Shown: positions 9,501 through 19,450 of the stretch, in pieces
Layout: each line of letters opens with the position of its first letter
Position numbering within the stretch: the stretch's first letter is position 1
DNA from: Mycetocola saprophilus
Lineage (GTDB): Bacteria > Actinomycetota > Actinomycetes > Actinomycetales > Microbacteriaceae
DNA length: 64,000 nt
NCBI RefSeq assembly: GCF_000718085.1
Contig: NZ_JOEC01000001.1
Span: forward strand, 1-64,000
Reading direction: 5' to 3'
The notes under the pieces: generated by a model
Seen by the model: only the letters and a program-made list of their open reading frames with translations
Databases searched by the model: none
Told to the model about the DNA's origin: nothing
Program-made: the position numbers and the translations under genes

Positions 9501-9765
9501 CCAGGGGCGTCTCGAAGCCGACGTGGCGATTCCCGCCGGTACTCCCGCCGGTGCGCACACGCTGATCCTCGAGGGCAAGACCGCCCGCGGTGAGATCCCG
9601 CTGACCGTGACCGGTGATCCCGCGGCCCCCGCCGCTGCCGGTGGACCGGGCGAGCTCTCGCAGACCGGTTCCGATGTGGCCGGAGCCCTGCTGCTGGGTG
9701 GGGTTCTCCTGCTGCTGGGCCTGGGCTTCGTGCTCAAGCGTCGTCGACAGGCCGCGGCCGAGTAA
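6562..9765 (+). CDS. HtaA-domain heme-uptake-type surface protein, sortase-anchored
   Basis: This 1067-residue paralogue of the preceding gene has the same plan plus one extra module. GTG is chosen because GGAAAGAG and the bases around it are identical to those of the first copy. The signal peptide ends near residue 30 (PAQAAG), then a propeller (about 33-420) and a divergent HtaA-like region (about 433-628). After a short Pro-Thr linker comes a canonical HtaA domain at about 677-849 (ITGSAVWGVHDAFRKYI, AGIVTFPL, VTYLGHL). A second Pro-Ser-Thr linker, an Ig-like domain (about 928-1018), LSQTG at 1032, a membrane helix and KRRR follow. HtaA domains bind heme through conserved Tyr/His residues in Corynebacterium. 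Its own iron boxes and the terminator before it suggest an independent but parallel transcription unit. Confidence 0.88.
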   Translation: MITLHRALSVAPLIGALVLAPLIGAAPAQAAGDNTRSYTYSSSVAAGKQARSFALDERNGALYVPTDDSKTKTGALTRVSTPTFTVGDTSIPFSSGIDKLVVDPATNTAFVPRARTAADDKSGMQGTLDVVDLASGSVLKTIAGTPTSVSSMAFYPATRTVYLATSTQVVPVGIDAGTVGAPISVSTAKFPSLTNIVIDPAAGKLWVGDKGSADVITAIDLKTNTWLSSIQIGVGTFEFPGGPIGGYLTSLGIDPVLHHLYVAYDADWMSDDQDGKLVVVDTDTNLILGSPIGLGDTTRGIAVDARSHEVYVTSSADAALRVISPDTWTSKIAVDFVTAGVVRDYGAGSANLWAVAADPTNNAVFVSHPYDGNPISATNSAISKIAVAGALPVVSALAPAPGQDGTAPTKPAEPNPAFTGPKAPALAAAPAGAVETSGNALTWDISDYANEWETHPYGEVAVDRAGLFTFSGGQGWSDPKTGAAQIGWSDAIEYRPYPGLAPDVFLTFANPYLIRQADGSAALSFDVAWGESKTNVSAGFKRVTVATFAALKLEAQSDGSTKISGTPDYAGRVYQAPGAAASPNSFPKSFIDYLTPGLRGWWMTTSASAEGNARKVPNPLSGTFTATSTPSTANGPAVDGGEGHGSTPEPSTDPSTPPTSPTPDPSTEPSTPPGKPGSITGSAVWGVHDAFRKYILGDIAKGSITGTGGAVADAAGIVTFPLTETTKAPTTSIAFSGTVTYLGHLVGDTWQLRSVLTDPRVEISGTTASIFATYSARSMGGVDTPAGAPVLIATADLSGSVLKTDANGSITITAAPTVLAETGRDLFGGTYPAGTALAPLSLKVTVTPATDPSTPPTSPTPEPSTSPSTGPSTGPSTGPSTEPSTGPSTAPSTGPSTGPSVPPTSPTQGPSTEPSTGPSTQPSTPSTSDTRVTVPVTVGKSSVAVGGTVHVSAAGFAADEPVEIWLHSTPVRLAVVNADTQGRLEADVAIPAGTPAGAHTLILEGKTARGEIPLTVTGDPAAPAAAGGPGELSQTGSDVAGALLLGGVLLLLGLGFVLKRRRQAAAE
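9109..9350 (+). repeat. Pro-Ser-Thr linker repeat in second HtaA protein
   Basis: Units encoding STGPSTEPS and similar repeat in frame between the HtaA domain and the Ig-like domain. A shorter related stretch precedes the HtaA domain at about 8508-8580. Confidence 0.8.
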
Positions 9766-9815
9766 CACCTCGGGGCGCCGCGTTGCAGAACCCGGACGCC
9801 GCCTCATAAAACCCG

Positions 9816-9860
9816 GCCGCCGCGTCGTGATGCCCTCGGGCACCGCGGCGCGGCGGCTTT
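9816..9860 (+). terminator. Hairpin after second HtaA gene
   Basis: GCCGCCGCG pairs with CGCGGCGGC across a 24-base loop that itself holds a small GCCC-TCG-GGGC-like stem; TTT follows. This is probably the terminator of the surface-protein gene. Confidence 0.6.
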
Positions 9861-9957
9861 GGTGTGTGCGAGGGACCCGGGGACCGTGATGCCGGGAGCG
9901 ATGCGCGTAATTGGATGCGGGCGCGGGCGGGGCGTCGTCCGTGACGGTGGTCCACGA

Positions 9958-9969
9958 TACGCTGGGACC
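9958..9969 (+). promoter_or_regulatory. -10 element for a leaderless transcript
   Basis: TACGCT lies 6 nt before the GTG at 9970, with no Shine-Dalgarno between them. This spacing would start transcription at or near the start codon. Confidence 0.45.
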
Positions 9970-10272
9970 GTGAGTGATACATCCGATCCCCGCCCCGGCG
10001 TAGGCCTGCCCGGCCCGCGCCCCGGCGAGCGTGCCGGCCGCGGCGACGAGCACACCGCGCCTTCCGCGGGGCACGCAACCTCCGCGCAGGCCACAGCTTC
10101 CGCAGAGCAGGCAGCCTCAGCGGAGCAGGCCACCACCGCCGAGCGCGCTCGGGCTGCCGAGGCGCTGGATCTGGATCGGCGTGCCGAGGCGCTCGCCGAG
10201 ATTGTCCGCGATCTGTCCGACACCCTGGATGCCTCCGACCGCATCACCCTGACCTCCGAGGAGAACCGATGA
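9970..10272 (+). CDS. Small hypothetical protein upstream of tlyA
   Basis: This protein of 100 residues has a Pro/Ala-rich disordered first half and a helical acidic end (LDLDRRAEALAEIVRDLSDT). The GTG is placed 6 nt after a TANNNT -10 element, implying a leaderless message, and upstream extension would run through the promoter. Its stop overlaps the tlyA start by 4 bases, so the two are translationally coupled. Comparable short ORFs sit before tlyA in related actinobacteria, as far as I recall. It has no recognisable domain and its function is unknown. Confidence 0.75.
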   Translation: MSDTSDPRPGVGLPGPRPGERAGRGDEHTAPSAGHATSAQATASAEQAASAEQATTAERARAAEALDLDRRAEALAEIVRDLSDTLDASDRITLTSEENR

Positions 10273-11105
10273 TCCGCCTGGATGCTGCCCTAGCCGAGCG
10301 TGGCCTCGCCCGCTCCCGTTCGGCCGCGGCCGCGCTGATCGCCGAGGCTCGGGTTCGGGTGGACGGTGCCACGACCCTCAAGGCATCCACCAAGGTGTCC
10401 GAAAGCCAGGAACTCTCGGTGGACGGCGACTCCCACTATGTGAGCCGTGCCGCGCACAAACTGCTGAGCGCGCTGGATAACTTCCCGGTGGATCCCACCG
10501 GCCGCGTCGCGCTGGACGCCGGCGCCTCCACCGGCGGCTTCACCCAGGTGCTGCGCGAGCGCGGCGCCCGCGAAGTGTTTGCGGTGGACGTGGGTCACGA
10601 TCAGCTCGCCGCCTCCGTGCGCGCCGACGAGGGCGTGCGGGTCTTTGAGGGCCTCAACGTGCGCGACCTCCAGGGTCAGCACCTGCAGCATAAGAGCGTC
10701 ACCAACTCCCTGCCGAGCCTCGTGGTGGGCGATCTCTCCTTCATCTCGCTGACCCTGGTGCTGCAAGCGCTGCGTGATGCGGCCGAGCCCGGGGCCGACT
10801 TCCTGCTGCTGATTAAGCCGCAGTTTGAGGTGGGCAAGTCGGGGATCAAGGAGGGGATCGTGCGCAAGGCCGACCTCCGTGCCCATGCGATTGCCACCGT
10901 GCTGTGGCACGCCTGGGATCTGGGTCTGGCCACCGCGGGCCTGTTGCCCAGCCCGATCACCGGCGGCGCGGGCAACCTGGAATACCTGGTGTGGTTCCGT
11001 GATGCGAAGATTCACGACGCCGACCCTGCCGCGACCAGCGGAAATCCGTCAGAATGGGAAGAGACGGTGAAGAAGCTCGCCGCGGAGGGGAAGTCCACGG
11101 CATGA
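10269..11105 (+). CDS. tlyA: rRNA 2'-O-methyltransferase TlyA
   Basis: TlyA (278 residues) methylates the 2'-OH of cytidines in 16S and 23S rRNA, and its loss gives capreomycin resistance in mycobacteria. An N-terminal S4 RNA-binding domain (IRLDAALAERGLARSRSAAA, residues about 2-60) precedes a FtsJ-like methyltransferase fold. The SAM-binding loop is ALDAGASTGGFTQ, and Lys/Asp/Lys/Glu-type residues follow in VGDLSFIS and LIKPQFE. The length is normal for the family. The ATG overlaps the upstream small ORF (ATGA) and the stop overlaps nadK in the same way, so the three genes form a tightly coupled operon. Confidence 0.95.
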   Translation: MIRLDAALAERGLARSRSAAAALIAEARVRVDGATTLKASTKVSESQELSVDGDSHYVSRAAHKLLSALDNFPVDPTGRVALDAGASTGGFTQVLRERGAREVFAVDVGHDQLAASVRADEGVRVFEGLNVRDLQGQHLQHKSVTNSLPSLVVGDLSFISLTLVLQALRDAAEPGADFLLLIKPQFEVGKSGIKEGIVRKADLRAHAIATVLWHAWDLGLATAGLLPSPITGGAGNLEYLVWFRDAKIHDADPAATSGNPSEWEETVKKLAAEGKSTA

Positions 11106-12016
11106 CCACGGCCAATTTACGCCCGATCCTAGTTGTTTCGCACACCGGACGGGACGACTCCATCGAAGCCGCCCTGCACGTTATCAACCAGCTGCGTCTG
11201 GCCGGGGCCACCCCGGTCCTGGAACGCAGCGAGCGGGACGACATCTGCGCGGCCGGCGTCGAAACCGGACCGGTCCTGCTGCTGGATGAGGACATCACCG
11301 CGGCCGATCTGGAAATCGTGATCGTGCTGGGAGGCGACGGGACGATCCTGCGCGCCGCCGAGCTGGTGCGCAGGCATCCGGCCCCGCTGCTGGGCATCAA
11401 CCTGGGCCACGTGGGATTCCTCGCCGAGAGTGAGCGCGACGACCTGGACGACGCCGTACACCGGGCGATCACCGGCGACTACGTGGTCGAGGAGCGGCTG
11501 ACCCTCGCGGTGGCCGTGGAACAGGACGGCGAGATCGTCTACGAGACCTGGGCTCTTAACGAGGCCACCGTGGAAAAGGCCAGCCGCGAGCGCATGCTTG
11601 AGGTGCTGCTCGAGGTGGACGACCGCCCGCTGTCTTCGTTTGGATGCGATGGGGTTGTCGTCTCGACCCCCACCGGCTCCACCGCCTACGGGTTCTCCGC
11701 CGGCGGCCCGGTGATCTGGCCCACGGTCGAGGCGATCATGCTGGTGCCGCTGAGCGCCCACGCGCTGTTCGCGCGCCCGCTCGTGGTGGCCCCCGAATCC
11801 TCGATCGGCATTCGTCTGCTCCAGCGCAACGCGGGGACCGGCGTGCTGTGGTGTGACGGACGTCGCACCTTCGAGCTGGGCCGCGGCGCGCACGTGATCG
11901 TGCGTCGCTCGGGTGTCCCCATCCGGCTGGCACGCCTGCACCAGGGTCCCTTCACCGATCGACTCGTACAGAAGTTCCGCCTGCCGGTGACCGGCTGGCG
12001 CGGAGACGGCAAGTGA
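11102..12016 (+). CDS. nadK: NAD kinase
   Basis: NAD kinase (304 residues) phosphorylates NAD+ to NADP+, using ATP or polyphosphate. The diagnostic GGDGTIL motif lies near residue 78, followed by NLGHVGFLAE and the glycine-rich nucleotide-binding stretch DGVVVSTPTGSTAYGFSAGG. The ATG at 11102 is used because it overlaps the tlyA stop (ATGA); an earlier in-frame ATG would overlap tlyA by 50 bases. The tlyA-nadK-recN order is conserved across Actinomycetota. Confidence 0.96.
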   Translation: MTTANLRPILVVSHTGRDDSIEAALHVINQLRLAGATPVLERSERDDICAAGVETGPVLLLDEDITAADLEIVIVLGGDGTILRAAELVRRHPAPLLGINLGHVGFLAESERDDLDDAVHRAITGDYVVEERLTLAVAVEQDGEIVYETWALNEATVEKASRERMLEVLLEVDDRPLSSFGCDGVVVSTPTGSTAYGFSAGGPVIWPTVEAIMLVPLSAHALFARPLVVAPESSIGIRLLQRNAGTGVLWCDGRRTFELGRGAHVIVRRSGVPIRLARLHQGPFTDRLVQKFRLPVTGWRGDGK

Positions 12017-12053
12017 CCCACACTCGGGCAACACGCACACGCGGAGGAGCGTC

Positions 12054-13787
12054 ATGATCGAAAGCATTGACATTCGGGATCTCGGCGTGATCGCGCAGGC
12101 ATCGCTGCCGCTCGGTCCGGGATTTACCGCGATCACCGGGGAGACCGGCGCGGGCAAAACCATGGTGGTGACCGCGCTGGGTCTCCTGCTGGGCGGCCGG
12201 GCGGATGCTGCAGCCGTACGCCGTGGCGCGCATCAGGCGAGTGTGGACGGCCGCTGGAACATCGACGAGGCAACCGGCGTGGCCGAGCGCGTGCGCGATG
12301 CCGGCGGACTGCTGGACGAGATCGGCGTGAACGAGGCGGGGGAGCACCGGGTCGAACTGACCCTGGGGCGCTCGGTATCCGCCGAGGGCCGCAGCCGCGC
12401 GCAGGTGGGCGGACGGTCAGCCCCGATCGGCGTGCTGGCCGAGCTGGGCGAAAAGCTCGTGGTGCTGCACGGACAGTCCGATCAGATGCGCCTGCGCACC
12501 GCCTCCGCCCAGCGCGATGCGCTGGACCGCTTCGCCGGCAAAAAACTGCGCCGCGCGCTCACCGCGTACACCACCGCCTTCGAAACCTGGAAAACCACCC
12601 GCGAAACCCTGGCGATGCTGATCGAGCAGCGCGACCTGCGCCATGCCGAGGCCGAGCGCCTGCGGATCGCGCTGGAGGAGATCGAGGCCGCCGATCCGCA
12701 GCCCGGCGAGGAGGATGAGCTGACCGCGCTCGCCGAACGCCTCACCAACGTCGAGGACCTGCGTCTGGCCGCCGCCAGCGCCCGCGAGGCACTCTCGGCC
12801 GAGGAGATCGAGGGTGGTGCCGACGTGTCGGCGCTGCTGGATCACGCGCGGCGTCAGCTGGAGCGCGCCGTAGGCTTTGACGCAACCCTCGCTCCGATCG
12901 TCGAACAGCTCACCGGGCTGGGATACCAGGTGGCCGAGCTGACCGGCGAGCTCTCGACCTACCTGGCGACCCTCGACTCCGATGGTGCCCACGAACTCGA
13001 ACAGATTCAGGAGCGCCGCGCGTTGCTCTCCAACCTGGTGCGCAAGCACGGTCCGCGCTACGAGGACGTGCTGGAACTGCGGGCCGTGGGCTCCCAGCGC
13101 CTGCTGGAACTCGACTCCGACGAGTCCCGGATCGACGAACTCGGTGCCCGGGTCGAAACCGAGCATGCGGCCGTCCTGACCACCGCCGCCGAGCTGACGG
13201 CCGTGCGGACGGCCGCCGCCACCCGGATGTCGGCCGCGGTCTCCACCGAGCTGACGGCGCTGGCCATGGCCCAGGCCAAGGTCACCGTGGCCGTCGAGCC
13301 GCTGCCCGAGCCCGGCAGCCACGGCACCGACCAGATCACCTTCCTGCTGGCCCCGCACAACGGCGCCGAGCCGCGTCCGGTGGCCAAGGGTGCCTCGGGC
13401 GGTGAGCTCTCCCGGGTCATGCTGGCCCTCGAGGTTGTTATCGCGACCAATGAGCCGCTGCCCACCTTCGTGTTTGACGAGGTGGACGCCGGGGTCGGCG
13501 GGGCGGCGGCAATCGAGATCGGCCGACGCCTGGCGTCCCTCGCCCGCAGCGCCCAGGTCATCGTGGTCACCCACCTGGCCCAGGTCGCCGCCTTCGCCGG
13601 CAACCACCTGGCGGTGGTTAAGGATGATGACGGACGCGTCACCGCATCGAGTGTGCGCCAGCTGCGCGAGGATGAGCGCCTGGCCGAGATGGCCCGGCTG
13701 CTCTCGGGTCTGGCAGATTCGGAAAACGCGCTGGCCCACGCCGGGGAGCTACTCGCCCTGGCGGCTTCGGAAAACGCGACCCCGTGA
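12054..13787 (+). CDS. recN: DNA repair protein RecN
   Basis: RecN (577 residues) is an SMC-like ATPase that acts early in double-strand-break repair. Walker A is GETGAGKT near residue 29, and the ABC signature GASGGELSRVMLAL and Walker B FVFDEVDAGVGG lie in the C-terminal third. Helices between them form the coiled coil, which is short as usual for RecN. The ATG at 12054 follows GGAGGAG. The last 17 codons are repeated immediately downstream, complete with a second stop codon (separate entry), which points to a recent 63-bp tandem duplication. Confidence 0.96.
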   Translation: MIESIDIRDLGVIAQASLPLGPGFTAITGETGAGKTMVVTALGLLLGGRADAAAVRRGAHQASVDGRWNIDEATGVAERVRDAGGLLDEIGVNEAGEHRVELTLGRSVSAEGRSRAQVGGRSAPIGVLAELGEKLVVLHGQSDQMRLRTASAQRDALDRFAGKKLRRALTAYTTAFETWKTTRETLAMLIEQRDLRHAEAERLRIALEEIEAADPQPGEEDELTALAERLTNVEDLRLAAASAREALSAEEIEGGADVSALLDHARRQLERAVGFDATLAPIVEQLTGLGYQVAELTGELSTYLATLDSDGAHELEQIQERRALLSNLVRKHGPRYEDVLELRAVGSQRLLELDSDESRIDELGARVETEHAAVLTTAAELTAVRTAAATRMSAAVSTELTALAMAQAKVTVAVEPLPEPGSHGTDQITFLLAPHNGAEPRPVAKGASGGELSRVMLALEVVIATNEPLPTFVFDEVDAGVGGAAAIEIGRRLASLARSAQVIVVTHLAQVAAFAGNHLAVVKDDDGRVTASSVRQLREDERLAEMARLLSGLADSENALAHAGELLALAASENATP

Positions 13788-13850
13788 ATTTCGGTGCCTC
13801 ACGCCGGGGAGCTACTCGCCCTGGCCGCCTCGGAAAACGCGGCCCCGTGA
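13737..13850 (+). repeat. Tandem duplication of recN 3' end
   Basis: Bases 13737-13787 and 13800-13850 are 51-base copies differing at three positions and offset by 63 bp. Copy one encodes HAGELLALAASENATP and the stop of recN. Copy two encodes the same peptide with one change (T to A) and the same stop, in the same frame but beyond it. Two of the three differences are synonymous. Confidence 0.9.
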
Positions 13851-15701
<1,851 letters not shown>

Positions 15702-15702
15702 C

Positions 15703-16332
15703 ATGTCCGAACAGCTCCGGGACGTTCCCTCACACCCGCCCATCGCCTCCAGCGAGGCGGTGTTTGAGGGAGCGGTCTGGAACATTCGACGTGATGTGAT
15801 CCGGTACCCCGGCGGTGACATCACCCGGGAGTACATGGATCACACGGGTGCGGTTGCGGTGCTGGTACTGGATGATCAGGAGCGTGTGCTGCTGATCCGC
15901 CAGTACCGGCACCCGATCCGCACCCGGGACTGGGAGCTGCCCGCGGGCCTGCTGGATATCGCCGGGGAAGACCCGCTGATCGGCGCGCAGCGCGAGCTGG
16001 CCGAGGAAGCCGATCTGGCCGCCACCGACTGGTCCCTGCTCTCCGAATTTGCCACCAGCCCCGGCGGCAGCGATGAGGTTATCCGCATCTACCTGGCTCG
16101 CGGCATCAGCGACCTGCCCGCGTTTGAACGCGAGGCCGAGGAAGCCGATATCGAAAAGTTGTGGGTTCCGCTTGAGGAGGCCGTGGAGGCCGCCCTGGAT
16201 CGCCGGATCCAAAACTCGCTGCTCGTGGTGGGCGTGCTGGCCGCCGAGGCTTCGCGCCGCCGCGGTTGGGCGAGCCTGGGCGACGCCCACGAGCCCTGGA
16301 TCCGGCACCCGAAGTTCTCGACCGAGGACTAG
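15703..16332 (+). CDS. NUDIX hydrolase, ADP-ribose pyrophosphatase-like
   Basis: The 209-residue enzyme probably hydrolyses ADP-ribose to AMP and ribose-5-phosphate. The nudix box is visible as GLLDIAGEDP followed by AQRELAEEADL (residues about 82-105), with the conserved REL.EE metal ligands. The surrounding residues (RQYRHPIRTRDWELPAG) match the ADPRase subclass rather than MutT. The ATG lies one base after the pyrG stop and the next gene starts three bases after its own stop, so the three are co-transcribed. The substrate assignment is by subclass and not proven. Confidence 0.9.
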   Translation: MSEQLRDVPSHPPIASSEAVFEGAVWNIRRDVIRYPGGDITREYMDHTGAVAVLVLDDQERVLLIRQYRHPIRTRDWELPAGLLDIAGEDPLIGAQRELAEEADLAATDWSLLSEFATSPGGSDEVIRIYLARGISDLPAFEREAEEADIEKLWVPLEEAVEAALDRRIQNSLLVVGVLAAEASRRRGWASLGDAHEPWIRHPKFSTED

Positions 16333-16335
16333 CCC

Positions 16336-17238
16336 GTGGCCGCCGATCCGAAACGGCAGCTGGAAAACTATCTGCGCCATCTGAGCATCGAGCGGGGTCG
16401 CTCGCACAACACCCTGCTCGCGTATCGGCGCGACCTGAACCGCTATCTGGCGTGGCTCGGCGAGCAGGACATTGCCGACCTGGGAAACGTCAGCCCCGAA
16501 CACATCGCGCTGTTTGGGCGCTCGCTCACCGAGTCGGGTCTCGCGGCGGCGAGCGTCGCCCGCATTCTGTCGGCCGTCCGCGGCTGGCACCGGTTCCTCC
16601 TGGAGGAGGGCGATCTGGAGCGTGATAGCGCCCGCGAGGTCCTCCCGCCCAAGCTCCCCTCACGACTGCCCAAGGCGCTGCGCATCGACGAGGTCGAGGC
16701 GCTGCTGGCGGCAGTGGCGGGGGACGATCCCCAGTCGCTGCGTGATCGCGCCCTGCTGGAACTGCTCTATGCGACCGGCGCCCGGGTCAGCGAGGCCGTG
16801 GACCTCAACGTGGACGACCTGATCGACGGCGACATCCTGCGCCTGCGCGGCAAGGGCAATAAGGAGCGCGTCGTCCCGGTGGGCTCCTACGCCCGCGCGG
16901 CACTGGACGCGTACCTGGTGCGTGCCCGCCCAATCTTCTCCGCCCGCGGGCTGGCCACTCCGGCACTGTTCCTGGGGGCGCGTGGATCCCGGGTTTCCCG
17001 GCAAAACGCCTGGCTGATTATCCGCCGGGCCGCCGATCGGGCGGAGATTAGCAGCGAGGTATCCCCGCACTCGCTGCGTCACTCATTTGCCACCCACCTG
17101 ATGCAGGGTGGGGCCGACGTGCGTGTGGTTCAGGAGCTGCTGGGGCACTCCTCGGTCGCGACCACCCAGATCTATACCCGGGTGACCGCCGATTCGCTGC
17201 GCGAGATGTTTGTGCAGGCGCATCCCCGGGCTCGCTAG
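16336..17238 (+). CDS. xerD: Tyrosine recombinase XerD
   Basis: XerD (300 residues) works with XerC at dif sites to resolve chromosome dimers. An N-terminal SAM-like core-binding domain (YLRHLSIERGRSHNTLLAYR) is followed by the catalytic domain. The Arg of ATGARVSEAV, the HSLRHSF box, the His of LGHSSVATTQ and the Tyr nucleophile of IYTRV complete the active site. Length and context (pyrG-nudix-xerD-parA-scpAB) fit XerD rather than an integrase. It starts at GTG three bases after the nudix stop. Confidence 0.96.
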   Translation: MAADPKRQLENYLRHLSIERGRSHNTLLAYRRDLNRYLAWLGEQDIADLGNVSPEHIALFGRSLTESGLAAASVARILSAVRGWHRFLLEEGDLERDSAREVLPPKLPSRLPKALRIDEVEALLAAVAGDDPQSLRDRALLELLYATGARVSEAVDLNVDDLIDGDILRLRGKGNKERVVPVGSYARAALDAYLVRARPIFSARGLATPALFLGARGSRVSRQNAWLIIRRAADRAEISSEVSPHSLRHSFATHLMQGGADVRVVQELLGHSSVATTQIYTRVTADSLREMFVQAHPRAR

Positions 17239-17427
17239 TCGCGTTTTTCCGCTCGATGGGTACTCGCGAGCCGGATTATTCGGCTCGACGGGTGCCCGCC
17301 GGGGACCGACTTTCTCGTTATCGGGATCGGGGGTGCAAACCCCGACGGGGGCGGCTTTTCCCGCGACGACGCGAGTAGCGTGGAGGTGCGGGGACAAACC
17401 GTGCCTCGCGGAGGAGGAGAGCACCAC

Positions 17428-18468
17428 ATGAACATGAAGGCCGTACAGTACGTGGAAATCGGCCGTGCACCCGAGGTGCGCGAAATCCCGATTCCCGAGC
17501 CCAAGCCCGGCCAGGTTCGGCTGCGGATTACCGCCGCGGGGCTCTGCCATTCGGACTGGTTTGTGATGGGGTTGCCGCAGTCGGTTATGGGGCATGCGCT
17601 GCCGATGACCCTGGGCCATGAAGCCGCCGGAATCGTGGACAAGCTCGGCGAGGGTGTCACCGAGTTCTCGGTCGGCGACGACGTGGCCGTTTACGGCCCC
17701 TGGGGCTGTGGCGCGTGCGATGAGTGCACCCGCGGCCGCGAAAACTACTGCCCGAACGCCGCCAAGCTGGGTATCCGCCCGCCCGGACTGGGCGCGCAGG
17801 GCGGGATGGCCGAATACATGATCGTCGATAGCGCCCGCCACCTGGTTTCACTGCAGGGCCTCGACCCGGTCGAGTTTGTTTCCCTCACCGACGCCGGGCT
17901 GACCCCGTACCACTCGATCAAACACCAGCTGGCCACCCTGCCCGCCGGCTCGACCGCCGTGGTGATCGGGACCGGTGGCCTCGGCCACGTGGGTATTCAG
18001 ATCCTGCGGGCGCTGACCCCGGCCACGGTCATCGCGCTGGATGTGAACGAGGAAAAGCTCGCCCACGCCCGCGAGGTGGGGGCCCACCACGTGGTGCTCT
18101 CCAACGCCGACGCCCCGGCGGCGATCCGCGCGCTCACCGGCGGTGTGGGGGCAGACGTGGTCTTCGACTTTGTGGGCGCCGCCCCGACCCTGGAAACCGC
18201 CCGAGCCTCGGTGCGGATCGACGGAGCGATCGAGGTGGTCGGCATCGGCGGCGGCAGCGTCCCGGTGGGCTACGGCACGGTTCCCGCCGGAGCCAGCGTG
18301 CGTGCGCCCTTCTGGGGGAGCCGCGGCGAGCTGATCGAGGTGCTGGCCCTCGCCCGCACCGGACAGCTGAAGGTCAGTGTGGAGCGCTTCGACATCGCCG
18401 ATGCCCCCACTGCCTATGCCCGCCTGCACGACGGTTCGATCGTCGGCCGGGCGGTTGTGGTGCCGTAA
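17428..18468 (+). CDS. Zinc-dependent alcohol dehydrogenase (MDR family)
   Basis: The 346-residue medium-chain dehydrogenase has the catalytic zinc site Cys in AAGLCHSDWF, GHEAAGIV as the second ligand, and the structural zinc lobe CGACDECTRGRENYC. The cofactor-binding loop VVIGTGGLGHVG ends with an Asp (ALDVNEEKL), which favours NAD+ over NADP+. The ATG at 17428 sits behind GGAGGAG; a -10-like TAGCGT at 17376 would give a short leader. The gene interrupts the otherwise conserved xerD-parA neighbourhood and is closed by its own strong terminator, so it is a stand-alone unit. The alcohol substrate is unknown. Confidence 0.92.
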   Translation: MNMKAVQYVEIGRAPEVREIPIPEPKPGQVRLRITAAGLCHSDWFVMGLPQSVMGHALPMTLGHEAAGIVDKLGEGVTEFSVGDDVAVYGPWGCGACDECTRGRENYCPNAAKLGIRPPGLGAQGGMAEYMIVDSARHLVSLQGLDPVEFVSLTDAGLTPYHSIKHQLATLPAGSTAVVIGTGGLGHVGIQILRALTPATVIALDVNEEKLAHAREVGAHHVVLSNADAPAAIRALTGGVGADVVFDFVGAAPTLETARASVRIDGAIEVVGIGGGSVPVGYGTVPAGASVRAPFWGSRGELIEVLALARTGQLKVSVERFDIADAPTAYARLHDGSIVGRAVVVP

Positions 18469-18489
18469 CCGGCCCGTTTCGTTACAGAG

Positions 18490-18536
18490 AAAAGGCCCGG
18501 AATCCGAGGATTCCGGGCCTTTTCCGGGCCTTTTTC
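18490..18536 (+). terminator. Bidirectional terminator between adh and Pr6Pr gene
   Basis: A near-perfect 16-bp hairpin (AAAAGGCCCGGAATCC) ends in TTTT, followed by another T5 run after a second GGCC. It lies between convergent genes, and the AAAA on its left would serve as a T-run for the minus strand. Confidence 0.9.
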
Positions 18537-18542
18537 GGGTGC

Positions 18543-19193
18543 TTAGCGGGGGTCGCGTCCCGGGCGGATGCGGGCGATCCAGTACACCACCGCGGCCGAC
18601 ACCAGGAAAGCCACCACGACGCCCAGACAGTAGAGCGCCACGACGCCGTAGCCGTTTGCCGGGTTGAGGAAGGGGTAGGGAACCCAGCCGTCGGTCGCGC
18701 CGCGGATCAGGACCACGATGGTCCACACCGCCGGATACACGAGCACCCACCAGAAGGTGCGCCAGGGCAGGGTGACCCGGTCGGTGAAGACGATCCAGTC
18801 GAGGACCGCGATGAGCGGGAACAGGACGTGCATCACGAAGTTGCTCCAGGGCAGCGAGGCTCCGCCATCCACCCCGACCAGCAGCGTGTTATAGACGATG
18901 CCCACCACGGCCATATAGGACACCGCGAACCCGCGGGCGAGGCTCCAACCGAGGGAGGGGGCGCGTCCGCTCAGGCTGCGAATGGCCACCACGATCAGGA
19001 CGACACCCATCAGCAGGTTGTTCTGGATCGTGAAGTATCCAAAGAAGTTAAACGGGTTGACCGGTCCCTGGCTCGCCGAATGGATCAGCGAGCCGGTGAT
19101 CGCCGCCAGCGTGAGCAAACCAAACGCCACACGGAGAATGCCCGCGACCGGATGGGCCGCGAGGCCGAGGCGAGGCTGTGTGATGGTACTCAT
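18543..19193 (-). CDS. Pr6Pr family six-helix membrane protein
   Basis: This 216-residue integral membrane protein shows about six hydrophobic segments. Typical Pr6Pr family residues are present: FFGYFTIQNNLLMG, NTLLVG, NFVMHVLFPLIAVLDWI and a late WVPYPFLNP stretch. The ATG at 19193 follows GGGAGATC; the longer open frame upstream has no ribosome site. Pr6Pr proteins are widespread in Actinomycetota and their biochemical role is not established. It is transcribed alone, convergent with adh and divergent from parA. Confidence 0.85.
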   Translation of the reverse strand: MSTITQPRLGLAAHPVAGILRVAFGLLTLAAITGSLIHSASQGPVNPFNFFGYFTIQNNLLMGVVLIVVAIRSLSGRAPSLGWSLARGFAVSYMAVVGIVYNTLLVGVDGGASLPWSNFVMHVLFPLIAVLDWIVFTDRVTLPWRTFWWVLVYPAVWTIVVLIRGATDGWVPYPFLNPANGYGVVALYCLGVVVAFLVSAAVVYWIARIRPGRDPR

Positions 19194-19450
19194 GATCTCC
19201 CTAACGCTGCGGGTGGCTCGATGTGCCGCTGAGGGGAGTCTAGGGGTAGCGGGGCCCGCGGGAAAAGAGAAGGCGGTCGAAGAACATCGTGGCGGACCGG
19301 CGTCCACCGCCTCAACCCGTGGGGATGGTCCTCGCTCGGAGCGGTGGCTTCGCGGAAATGGCGGACGGGCGCGCCCTCGGTGGTGATGTGGGTGGTCGCC
19401 GGTAGAATCGGTATGCAACCGCAGGAATTCGCCGGACGTTGGGATACGCA

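Noticed and set aside
10290..11015. Long minus-strand frame opposite tlyA, and similar frames opposite pyrG, recN and ABC genes
   Set aside because: High-GC DNA routinely leaves the complementary frame open; these lack start signals and domain motifs.
16336..17238. XerD as a phage integrase
   Set aside because: Length, sequence and the conserved pyrG-nudix-xerD-parA-scpAB context point to the housekeeping recombinase.
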